Part shown: positions 7,839-15,793 of the stretch, piece by piece | Numbering within the stretch: the first letter of the stretch is position 1 | Layout: each line of letters begins with the position of its first letter | Assembly: GCA_018676855.1 (NCBI GenBank) | Contig: JABHDY010000003.1 | Location: forward strand, 62,001 to 126,000 | DNA length: 64,000 nucleotides | Origin: Candidatus Woesearchaeota archaeon | Lineage (GTDB): Archaea; Nanobdellota; Nanobdellia; Woesearchaeales; GW2011-AR9 | Direction of reading: 5' to 3' | Program-made: the position numbers and the translations under genes | Notes under the pieces: generated by a model | What the model was told of the DNA's origin: nothing | Database searches by the model: none | What the model saw: the letters and a program-made list of their open reading frames with translations, nothing else

Positions 7839-9287
7839 TTAAACTCTTCCTCCACCACAGCCACAACCGCCAGTACTGCCACCACATGAACCGCCAGCCG
7901 GAACGTCAACTTCGTTTAATACATCTGTAACAGAGTTAGCATCAACAGAGTCCTTGACAACAAAAACTCCTGGGATCATACCCATCCAACAACTCCACGA
8001 AATTGTTCCAGATTCTGTTGGTGTAAATTCAATTATTTGTTCACCAGGTGTAATGTCAAAGTTTAAACCATACTTTGGCACTTGTATAGCATTATTACAT
8101 CCGTTAATTTCTTTTCCTTCAATGATCCATTTTACGGGCACACCTTTTTGTAATACAAACTTTTCTGGGCTCCACCCGTACCTATTAACTTCCATCCTTA
8201 TTTCTTGATATCCGTCTTTAAACACTGGTACACCACCACCATCAACATCACCTTCAGCAGCTGCAAAAGGTACAATGTTTGTTGTTAAAGAGTTAAAATC
8301 ATAGCCACTTCCGGTTAATGCTAAACCACGATTTACCATTATTAAACCAAGAATGATAACAATAACGCCTGACGCCTTCAGAATCTTATGTGTTGCTTTC
8401 TTGCTAATTATACTTGTTACATATCCAAAACCTAACATAACAGGCAGCGTTCCAAGAGCAAACACAAATAATAGTTTTGCACCTTCAACCATACTTCCCG
8501 TTCCCGCTGCCATAATATAAATTGCTTGTAATGGTCCGCATGCAATCATTAAACCGTTAAGTAATCCGATTTTTAACGGACTGTTCTTATGCATCTTCGA
8601 TTCCTTACGAACAAATTTGGTAAGGAATGATGGCATTTTAATGTTAAATTTTCGTAACGCGGGAAATAAGTTAAGCATTTTTAAGCCAAAGATGACTAAA
8701 AACAAACCGGCAACGATTCCTGCAATGCCACGCATGGCAGGCGTAAATGCAATAATGCTTCCAATTAATCCAAAGAATGCACCAATAACAGTATACGAAA
8801 TTGTTTTTCCAATACCGTACGATAAATGTAACCTGTGAGGTTTCTTTCCTTCTTTAACACCCTTTGCAGTGTACGACACAACAAAACCGCCACACATACC
8901 AATACAATGAAATCCCGTAAGTAAACCAACAACGAATAATAATCCGTAGCCCATATTCTGGCTAATTTGTGGTAATTGAATAGTCCCATATATTTGCCAT
9001 GCAAAATACATCACAAGGATGAATCCAATACCTGCAAATGTCCATCCTAGCCACGATTTTTTTTGTTTATGAACATCTTCACAGACGTATCCTTTCTCTT
9101 CAATAGATTTTTTGATAGTGTTAAGATGTATTTTGTCTGCATCATACGTAACTTTTGCTTCTTCAGTTGCATAATCAACATCAATACTTTGTACTCCGTC
9201 TAACTTTAACGTTTGTCGTGCAATAATTAATTCGCAACTTGTACAAGTCATTCCCTTCGTTTTAAATTTCTGTGTTGTGATGCTCAT
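7839..9287 (-). CDS. HMA - SafE/DsbD-like membrane - cupredoxin fusion
   Basis: A 482-residue three-part protein. Residues 1-70 are an HMA copper-binding domain (GMTCTSC). Residues about 80-325 form a six-TM domain of the sulfite exporter/DsbD_2 type with GLLTGFHCIGMCGGF and GLLNGLMIACGPLQAIY, carrying conserved Cys. Residues about 355-455 are a cupredoxin-like domain (NRYGWSPEKFVLQKGVPVKW ... SWSCWMGMIPGVFVV) with Cys and Met ligands. The tail is Gly/Cys-rich (GGSCGGSTGGCGCGGG). It probably moves copper or electrons across the membrane and holds copper outside. Its ATG overlaps the stop of the small HMA gene by four bases. Confidence 0.9.
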   Translation of the reverse strand: MSITTQKFKTKGMTCTSCELIIARQTLKLDGVQSIDVDYATEEAKVTYDADKIHLNTIKKSIEEKGYVCEDVHKQKKSWLGWTFAGIGFILVMYFAWQIYGTIQLPQISQNMGYGLLFVVGLLTGFHCIGMCGGFVVSYTAKGVKEGKKPHRLHLSYGIGKTISYTVIGAFFGLIGSIIAFTPAMRGIAGIVAGLFLVIFGLKMLNLFPALRKFNIKMPSFLTKFVRKESKMHKNSPLKIGLLNGLMIACGPLQAIYIMAAGTGSMVEGAKLLFVFALGTLPVMLGFGYVTSIISKKATHKILKASGVIVIILGLIMVNRGLALTGSGYDFNSLTTNIVPFAAAEGDVDGGGVPVFKDGYQEIRMEVNRYGWSPEKFVLQKGVPVKWIIEGKEINGCNNAIQVPKYGLNFDITPGEQIIEFTPTESGTISWSCWMGMIPGVFVVKDSVDANSVTDVLNEVDVPAGGSCGGSTGGCGCGGGRV

Positions 9288-9484
9288 TCTACAAGATACC
9301 CCTCAACAACAATAGTTTTTTTAATTTTGTCAAGTGAAACTTTTTGTTCATCAAAATCAACAACAACCGTACCCTTATCATTATCAACTACAGTTTGTAC
9401 AACTCCAATATCTTCAAGAGCATCTTGAATAAGCATCCCACAACTTGCACAGTGCATTCCTTTCACATGTAATGTTATTTTCAT
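9284..9484 (-). CDS. CopZ-like HMA copper chaperone
   Basis: A 66-residue stand-alone HMA domain with KGMHCASCGMLI at residues 8-19 and the ferredoxin-like pattern of copper chaperones. It would carry Cu+ in the cytoplasm to CopA or to the HMA domain of the fusion protein encoded directly downstream, with which it overlaps by ATGA. It is the third HMA module in the cluster. Confidence 0.93.
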   Translation of the reverse strand: MKITLHVKGMHCASCGMLIQDALEDIGVVQTVVDNDKGTVVVDFDEQKVSLDKIKKTIVVEGYLVE

Positions 9485-9511
9485 TTTGTATCACCTTAAT
9501 ATATTCAATAC

Positions 9512-9946
9512 TTAGACAAACCTTGAAGCTCCTGCTGCAAGTTCTGCTTTACTAATTACTATGTTCCCATCTTCAATATAATGACTCAAGAAACTTGGCC
9601 AACAGCCGTATCCTTTATTCTTTGTTCCTAATCCGTCAATTCTAAATACTTTACCACAATTTCTACATTTAATATCAGTTCCTTGTTGTTCATATCCCTT
9701 GGATCCACCACATACGTCACACGCATCAAACGCAGTACGTACATTTCCGTCAGATCCAATAACTGCAAAGTACGTAACTGCAACACCATTTGCATCGTAC
9801 GTATATTTTTGTACAGTTTCTGATACTTGTTCTATAGGAATTGTGACAACACCATCTGGTCCAGGAGCAGATGATTTTCCTGAACAGCCAACAATGAGGA
9901 GTAATCCCACTAAAAGCAATCCGCTAATCAATATTTTTTGTTTCAT
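9512..9946 (-). CDS. DUF2318 lipoprotein
   Basis: A 144-residue lipoprotein (lipobox ...LLLIVGC, Cys 21). The core has FDACDVCGGSKGYEQQGTD, KCRNCGKVFRI and GYGCWPSFL, matching DUF2318, a predicted metal- or Fe-S-binding domain with two CxxC pairs. In bacteria the domain often sits with high-affinity iron or copper uptake systems. Here it heads the HMA genes 27 bases downstream. A 14-base palindrome lies just upstream of its TATA-like box (9987-10000). Confidence 0.88.
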   Translation of the reverse strand: MKQKILISGLLLVGLLLIVGCSGKSSAPGPDGVVTIPIEQVSETVQKYTYDANGVAVTYFAVIGSDGNVRTAFDACDVCGGSKGYEQQGTDIKCRNCGKVFRIDGLGTKNKGYGCWPSFLSHYIEDGNIVISKAELAAGASRFV

Positions 9947-9986
9947 TTTACATTACTTTGTATGAAACACCTTATAAAAGAACACG

Positions 9987-10000
9987 TGAAACTAGTTTCA
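9987..10000. promoter_or_regulatory. 14-base perfect palindrome upstream of DUF2318 operon promoter
   Basis: TGAAACTAGTTTCA is fully self-complementary. It lies about ten bases upstream of the minus-strand TATA-like CTTTTATAAGG (about 9970-9980) serving the DUF2318-HMA-HMA/cupredoxin genes, a position typical of archaeal activator or repressor sites around the BRE. Confidence 0.55.
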
Positions 10001-10025
10001 GGACGGGAAAAAAAGAAAAAAAAGA

Positions 10026-10271
10026 CTATTTATCAAGTTTTGTGTATACCCAAACGAACGCATACACTATCACAAAACTGATTACTGCAGCTTCAAGTAT
10101 TCCAGTAATAATTCCTAGGACACTTAACGAAAAAAATGCGTGCCATTGCATCATAGCGTTGACTGCTCCCATGTACCACCCTAAATTTCCAAAAATACCT
10201 AACAGAAGCATAAGTGCTCCAGAAATAATTGCTGCTGTATAACTTGCTGCCAAAGCGTTAATCTTTGCCAT
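10026..10271 (-). CDS. small two-TM protein, DUF5676-like
   Basis: An 81-residue hydrophobic protein with two membrane helices, a central GWYMGAVNAMMQWHAFFSLS stretch and a lysine-ended tail. The ATG at 10271 is chosen over an upstream GTG because that GTG is inside the GAGGTG ribosome binding site. Pattern and length resemble DUF5676 membrane proteins, which often accompany copper-handling genes; the match is from memory of the motif and uncertain. It follows the membrane-tethered regulator gene on the same strand. Confidence 0.75.
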   Translation of the reverse strand: MAKINALAASYTAAIISGALMLLLGIFGNLGWYMGAVNAMMQWHAFFSLSVLGIITGILEAAVISFVIVYAFVWVYTKLDK

Positions 10272-10323
10272 TACTATCACCTCTTTTTAAGAGATAATGA
10301 TGAAATACTTAAATATTTCCTAC

Positions 10324-10800
10324 CTATCTAAGAACAATAACGTTTGTCATACCACGCCGTTTACGTTCAATCAATCCTTTTCCTTCTAATTTATCAAGAA
10401 GCCGAGATACTTTTACTTTACTAACTTTTAATTCTTTAATCAAATCGCTTTGATAGACAGAACCCTCTTCTCTTAGAACAATATTCATAACTGATCGTTC
10501 TTCATCATCAAGATTTTCTAATTTTGTCTTTTTTTCTTCATCAGATATATGTTTCTTTTCAATATAGACTTTTTCATCTTTCATAAAAAATATCATGAAT
10601 AAACCTACTAACAACAGTAATCCCATTAAACCATAACTAATAATTTCTTGTGTTTGAAGGGTTGCTTGCATGGGACACATTTCTCCATGTGTACAACTTA
10701 ATTCAACAATACTATTGAGGGCTTTATTAAACGACATCACTATAAAGAAGAACAGTACAGAGATTCCTACAACTAAAATACCCACATGTTTATTTTTCAT
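10324..10800 (-). CDS. membrane-tethered winged-helix regulator
   Basis: The 158-residue protein has two N-terminal TM helices (about residues 6-28 and 53-71) joined by a short external loop containing ELSCTHGEMCPM. A cytoplasmic linker leads to a C-terminal winged helix (DDEERSVMNIVLREEGSVYQ; KVSKVKVSRLLDKLEGKGLI; RRRGM wing), MarR-like. The loop's Cys, His and Met are plausible copper or redox ligands, suggesting a one-component membrane sensor for the island; that is inference. A TATA-like TTTATATAG about 25 bases before the ATG implies a leaderless mRNA. Confidence 0.85.
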   Translation of the reverse strand: MKNKHVGILVVGISVLFFFIVMSFNKALNSIVELSCTHGEMCPMQATLQTQEIISYGLMGLLLLVGLFMIFFMKDEKVYIEKKHISDEEKKTKLENLDDEERSVMNIVLREEGSVYQSDLIKELKVSKVKVSRLLDKLEGKGLIERKRRGMTNVIVLR

Positions 10801-10857
10801 TATACAATAAATTCTATTCTTTCTATATAAATCTTCTTAATTCTAAAATTAGCGGAA

Positions 10858-10869
10858 AATTATATAAAC
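10858..10869 (+). promoter_or_regulatory. TATA-like box for uL11 gene
   Basis: AATTATATAAAC lies about 50 bases before the uL11 ATG, leaving a short leader with AAGGTGAA as ribosome binding site. It is one of the clearer leadered promoters in the window. Confidence 0.5.
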
Positions 10870-10917
10870 AGCCCCCTTATTTTAGTCCTGTTACGCACAA
10901 TTACAAGGTGAATACTT

Positions 10918-11637
10918 ATGGCAAAACAAACAGTCGAAACATTAATTGAAGGTGGAAAGGCAACAGCTGCACCACCGTTAGGACCAGCATTAGGACCAAC
11001 AGGTGTTAATATTGGTGAAGTAGTTGCAGAAATTAACAAAAAAACTGCAGATATGAAAGGAATGCAAGTTCCTGTTAAAGTTACTATTGATACTGAGACA
11101 AAATCGTTCAGTATTGAAATTGGAACTCCACCAGCAGCTGCACTTATCAAAAAGGAAGCTGGTGTACAAAAAGGATCAGGTAATCCTCTTGCAGATAAAG
11201 TTGCAGATTTACTTATTGAACAAATTATTAAAGTTGCAAAGATGAAAGAGGACGCTCTTCTCGGTGCAAACTTAAAGGCCAAGGTAAAAGAAATTGTAGG
11301 AACGTGCCAATCAATGGGAATTCTTGTTGAAGGTATGCCTGCACCTGATGCACTTAAAGCAATAGATGAAGGAAAGTTTGACGAAAAGATTAAATCCGGA
11401 AGAACTGAACTTACTGAAGAAGAGAAGCAACATCTTGCAGAAGAAAAGAAACGTCTTCAAGAAGAAATGGAAACAAAACGTGCCGATTTTGAAGTTACTG
11501 CAAAGGGTATCATGCAGAAGATTACTGATAATAAGAAAGCGCGGAAAGCAATGGTTGAAGCTGGTATTCCACAACCAATCATTGACGAACTTGCTCCAGA
11601 AGAGAAGAAAGACGCAGCAGCAACACCTTCTAAATAG
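10918..11637 (+). CDS. rpl11: ribosomal protein uL11 with C-terminal extension
   Basis: A 239-residue protein. Residues 1-160 are a complete uL11: GGKATAAPPLGPALGPTGVN near the N-terminus and GTCQSMGILVEG near the end of the RNA-binding domain. uL11 binds the GTPase-associated centre of 23S rRNA at the base of the P stalk. Usual archaeal uL11 is about 160 residues. Here roughly 75 further residues follow (coiled-coil TELTEEEKQHLAEEKKRLQE, then a small helical domain KARKAMVEAGIPQPIIDEL). The extension has no obvious family. The gene stands alone, away from the uL1-uL10-L12 operon at 53-55 kb. Confidence 0.95.
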   Translation: MAKQTVETLIEGGKATAAPPLGPALGPTGVNIGEVVAEINKKTADMKGMQVPVKVTIDTETKSFSIEIGTPPAAALIKKEAGVQKGSGNPLADKVADLLIEQIIKVAKMKEDALLGANLKAKVKEIVGTCQSMGILVEGMPAPDALKAIDEGKFDEKIKSGRTELTEEEKQHLAEEKKRLQEEMETKRADFEVTAKGIMQKITDNKKARKAMVEAGIPQPIIDELAPEEKKDAAATPSK

Positions 11638-11688
11638 AATTCTTTTTTTATTTTATTTATTTTTATATTTTACATAACAAAGAAAAAA

Positions 11689-11910
11689 CTACCTTCCACG
11701 TAATTTATCAAGTTCATCAATCTCAGCTTTCTTAATTTGAAGAATAGTTTCAGACAACTTACCTACAAGTTCACCTAACATCTTAGTCTTATTAAGCTGT
11801 TTTACAAGAAGAGAGATAACAACTATAGATTCTACTAATAGAAGAAACATGATAATGGCTAGTGAGAATACTACCTCCACTAGTGGAACATCTATACCAA
11901 ATACTAACAT
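11689..11910 (-). CDS. single-TM coiled-coil protein, unknown
   Basis: A 73-residue protein with one membrane helix (about residues 10-37) followed by a short amphipathic helix rich in Lys and Glu (KTKMLGELVGKLSETILQIKK). No family recognised. It converges with uL11 and lies 48 bases downstream of the beta-helix protein gene on the same strand. Confidence 0.6.
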   Translation of the reverse strand: MLVFGIDVPLVEVVFSLAIIMFLLLVESIVVISLLVKQLNKTKMLGELVGKLSETILQIKKAEIDELDKLRGR

Positions 11911-11958
11911 TCATTTACCTCTTTTACAGAAGAAGAGATTTTAATATTATAAATGTTT

Positions 11959-14900
11959 CTATCTGAGCACTAAAGGAAACTCGTTCTCAACAATTTCCTT
12001 CCCATTATGAAATATCTTAGTAACAATTGATACATTGCCAACATAAAACTCAGGATCATATTCTAACTGTTGCGCAAAGATAAACGTTTGTGCTTCTTTA
12101 ATCGTATAGGGACCATACAAATCGCTAAACAGCGTCGTTTTACCCCTATTAATATTGACTTCAAGAAGATATTCATTTTTTTGTGAAAAAAAGTCAGTTA
12201 TTGCACCGCCAGTAATAGAATTTGAACTTGCTTCTTCAAGAATTCTTTCATAAAATTCTGCAGGTGCAATAATAGCATACATGTCAATAAGTGAATTGTC
12301 TTGGTCAACATCTATCGCAGTACCGGAAACAGATTCTTCTTCAATCTCAACTTCTTGTTCCGAGACAACTTCGCCCAATGTCGTAAACTGAATCCTAATT
12401 TCTCGTGGTGCTACCAACCCAGCCTCTATCTGAAGAACCTGTTCAATTTTTTCACCAGGTTGAAGAATGATTTCTTCTGGGTTAAGTATCCTAGCTTCAA
12501 GAAGTCTGCCGGCAACAGAATCGTCCGAGTATGACATTCCTGCCATTCGACTGAACAACGAATCTTTATATCCTGTCGTTTTCTTTGTAACGATATAAAA
12601 TGGATCGTTAGATTCCTGCGATAGATCAGGAAACAAGTTCATTATTTGATCACCAGTATTTTCTAACGTAACGACAACTTCTGTTGTTCTTTCATCAGTT
12701 GTTTGTGTAGTTATTTCCTGTTTAATAAATTCCTTAGCTTCCGTTGCAGTATAAATGTTTGTTGACGTTCTTTTTTGTGCAGTTGACGGAGTTGCAGGAG
12801 TTGCAACAGCGGCAGAAGCTCCCGCAGATGATGAAGAAGAACCGCCACCGCCAGCAGAACCGCCACTGCCAAGGAAAACTTCTGTAACACATGCTTGAAT
12901 TTTAGGACCATAATCTGTAATATATCCAGAAGTAGTTTCACCAATATATCCATCTTCTATTTGTGTGTTAAGTAGATCAGAAACAGATTTGTTATAAGGC
13001 CAGTCAGCAGCAGCTATTGAAGTAACAGCATCAGCGTATCCATCACTGTTCGTATCAGACCCTTTATCACAATAATCATTATACGCGTTTCCTTGAGGAT
13101 AATCACTTACAGACGTATTAAATACAGAATTATCATTAATACCGTCTGAATAGAAAATATACCCTGAAAAAGAATTAAATGTATTATGGTATATTGAAAC
13201 TAAATCAGTGTTAGTTAACCAAATACCATAATAGCCGCTTGAAAATGTATTGTTTGTAATAGTAAAATTTTCTGATGTTGCTAACCTTAATAATGCAGTA
13301 CCACCATCATCAAAAATGCTTGTTGTAATTGACATATGGTTACTGCTATAAAAATACATTGACATTTCGTTATCTGTTGAATTAATATTTTTGTAAACTC
13401 CAGAATCAGAATTTTCAACATAGACACTCGCCGCATCGCTTACACTTTTAGCTCCGCTTTTAAATTTGGTCCCATTTAACGTGAAATTGTGAGCTTCATT
13501 TACATAAATACCTTTTTTATATCGACTAAATGTACATCCTTCTACTGTAACATTTTCGCCAGTAACTGTAAGTCCAGTATCGTAATAATAAATGGGTCCA
13601 TTTGGACCAGTAAATTCTGTATCATCGCACGTTACAACAACATTATCAGTATCAATAATCATATCGTACACGTCAAACGTTCCAGGACAAACAGTATTAG
13701 TTGCATTTGAAAAATTATAATCTATTGCTGGAGACACACAATCTAGTATCACGCTTAAATTAATCTCAGTACTATTAGTCTCGGAGATGTTTATGACACT
13801 AGAATTACTTGCATTTTGTGTTGACGTAGTATAAATGAAAGAAATGTTGTTTGGAGTTAAATACGAAACGCCACTTACATTCTTCAGTAGTTCAGAAACA
13901 ATCAATCGTGGTACTTCAAACCTGTAAGAAGTTGTCGATTCAAGTTCACCAGTAGAGTTGATAAATGCAGAGGCAGTTCCTCCAGATAATGAAAGACCAT
14001 CATTGTACGTAATGTTAACATCAACGTACCACTTCACAAAAACTGACGCGTTTTGTATTGACGTAATATTATCAATTCCAATTGAAGCGTTAACCAAGGA
14101 ATTGTTCGTCTCTGTAATACCGTCAGCGTACACATCATACGTGTTATTTCGTGAAACACTATCAAAAATACTATTGTTATTTGAATTGTTAAACACAATA
14201 CCCAGCGTATTATTAAACAGAAAAACGCGCGTAATGTTTGAATTGTTAGATCGATAAAAATTAATCCCCTCTGAAAAGTTTTGTATTGTTAAATCGCCTA
14301 TAGTAACATTATCCATCTCACTAATGTTAATTCCTGTTGAGGTACCTGTACCAGTCAAAGAATAATCATTACCAGTAATGACAATATTATCACTTCCAAT
14401 GATTAGTGCTGCATCGTCACAAGAATAATTATTTCCAAAGTAAAAGTTATGATATACAGAATCTCCACACCCTATTTCTTTTAACGATAAATTACTAGTT
14501 GCTCCAGATGTATTAAGCAAAGTTATAGATGTAGTATTTTCAGTATAATTATTTTTTGTAGCTGTAAATGTATGTGGTACAAGATAATAATTAACATTAT
14601 CATCACGATAATATTCTGTTAATGTAAACTGTGATAACCCGGTAGGGCTAGAAATATTTGTCTCAACTAAGTTTGATAACGAATCATATGAATTAATATT
14701 TACGCCCTCTAACGCAGAACCATCAGCGTCAGTAACGTTAATATCAACATACCACTGAACGTACACTCTCGAGCCAGAACCAACTGAAATGTTAGTTCTG
14801 TTAAATGATGAATTGATAATTGTTACATTTCTTTCTCTAGCTGATACCCGTACATCATAAAAATTTAAAGTAAAATTTGTGTTTATAACATAAATATCTT

Positions 14901-15657
14901 GTGTTGAAAGTTGATCGTAATTATCAACATAAATTCCTTCATCTAAGTTATTAGAGATTGTGTCCCCAACAACATAATTATTTCCGGCAGTACTATGAAA
15001 AAGATACCCAGGACTATTATTAGTTAATGTATTATCAGAAAAATTATTTCCTGACGGATCATCGTTTAACTGGCGTGAATATATCCCTACTTCATAATTG
15101 TTTGAAATTGTATTGTTTCCAATAAAATTACTATTTGATGAATTTAATGACATAGCAGCACAATCTAACAAATCGTCATCACAATCGACGACCAACGTAT
15201 CTTTTGAATATTCAATCGTATTGTTGATAACAGTATTATTACTAACAAGATGCAGATAAATTCCACGAGTTGATGTATTGAATACAGTATTATTTTGTAT
15301 GATAGAATTATTTGTTGAATAGAATTCAATACCCGTATCAAACTGAGAAACGTTACAATTCTTTACAGTGATAGCACTTAACGAACTAACTTGAGACGTT
15401 ACATTAGTAACATTAATACCAATAAAACTGGCACTTCCATTACCTTTTATTGCATAATTCTGACAATCTAACGTTAATTCATCAGCAACAATATTTAACC
15501 CATTACCATCACATTCTAAATCGCTCGACATAGTTATATCGCCAGAAATTGTATCTCCACAACTGCACGGCCATGAAGAACAGTCAGCTGCACTTACAGA
15601 ATTACTTGCTAAAACCGTTAAAACTGCTATAAATAGAAGAACAACTACTAGTTTCAT
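11959..15657 (-). CDS. giant secreted parallel beta-helix surface protein
   Basis: About 1232 residues. The ATG at 15657 is preferred: it gives a clean signal peptide (MKLVVVLLFIAVLTVLASNS) and has a purine-rich GAGGCGTGGTG just upstream; an in-frame ATG at 15681 is possible. The mature protein holds at least three NosD-like right-handed beta-helix blocks (repeats such as NNSIIQNNTVFNTSTRGIYL) opened by CGDTI or DYNF boxes, many N-x-S/T sequons, Ig-like insertions, a Gly/Ser/Ala-rich linker, then a beta-rich C-terminal domain with no final TM helix. It is likely a cell-surface or adhesion protein. Confidence 0.9.
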   Translation of the reverse strand: MKLVVVLLFIAVLTVLASNSVSAADCSSWPCSCGDTISGDITMSSDLECDGNGLNIVADELTLDCQNYAIKGNGSASFIGINVTNVTSQVSSLSAITVKNCNVSQFDTGIEFYSTNNSIIQNNTVFNTSTRGIYLHLVSNNTVINNTIEYSKDTLVVDCDDDLLDCAAMSLNSSNSNFIGNNTISNNYEVGIYSRQLNDDPSGNNFSDNTLTNNSPGYLFHSTAGNNYVVGDTISNNLDEGIYVDNYDQLSTQDIYVINTNFTLNFYDVRVSARERNVTIINSSFNRTNISVGSGSRVYVQWYVDINVTDADGSALEGVNINSYDSLSNLVETNISSPTGLSQFTLTEYYRDDNVNYYLVPHTFTATKNNYTENTTSITLLNTSGATSNLSLKEIGCGDSVYHNFYFGNNYSCDDAALIIGSDNIVITGNDYSLTGTGTSTGINISEMDNVTIGDLTIQNFSEGINFYRSNNSNITRVFLFNNTLGIVFNNSNNNSIFDSVSRNNTYDVYADGITETNNSLVNASIGIDNITSIQNASVFVKWYVDVNITYNDGLSLSGGTASAFINSTGELESTTSYRFEVPRLIVSELLKNVSGVSYLTPNNISFIYTTSTQNASNSSVINISETNSTEINLSVILDCVSPAIDYNFSNATNTVCPGTFDVYDMIIDTDNVVVTCDDTEFTGPNGPIYYYDTGLTVTGENVTVEGCTFSRYKKGIYVNEAHNFTLNGTKFKSGAKSVSDAASVYVENSDSGVYKNINSTDNEMSMYFYSSNHMSITTSIFDDGGTALLRLATSENFTITNNTFSSGYYGIWLTNTDLVSIYHNTFNSFSGYIFYSDGINDNSVFNTSVSDYPQGNAYNDYCDKGSDTNSDGYADAVTSIAAADWPYNKSVSDLLNTQIEDGYIGETTSGYITDYGPKIQACVTEVFLGSGGSAGGGGSSSSSAGASAAVATPATPSTAQKRTSTNIYTATEAKEFIKQEITTQTTDERTTEVVVTLENTGDQIMNLFPDLSQESNDPFYIVTKKTTGYKDSLFSRMAGMSYSDDSVAGRLLEARILNPEEIILQPGEKIEQVLQIEAGLVAPREIRIQFTTLGEVVSEQEVEIEEESVSGTAIDVDQDNSLIDMYAIIAPAEFYERILEEASSNSITGGAITDFFSQKNEYLLEVNINRGKTTLFSDLYGPYTIKEAQTFIFAQQLEYDPEFYVGNVSIVTKIFHNGKEIVENEFPLVLR

Positions 15658-15793
15658 CACCACGCCTCTTTTACTGTACATAATACAGAGATAGAGAAAT
15701 AATCTAGGTTTATAAATATTTGGCTTTAAGAGACATGAAAAAAATGAGTGTCAATTTCCAAACATTTTTATATCCCCTTTCCTTCCAAACCGC

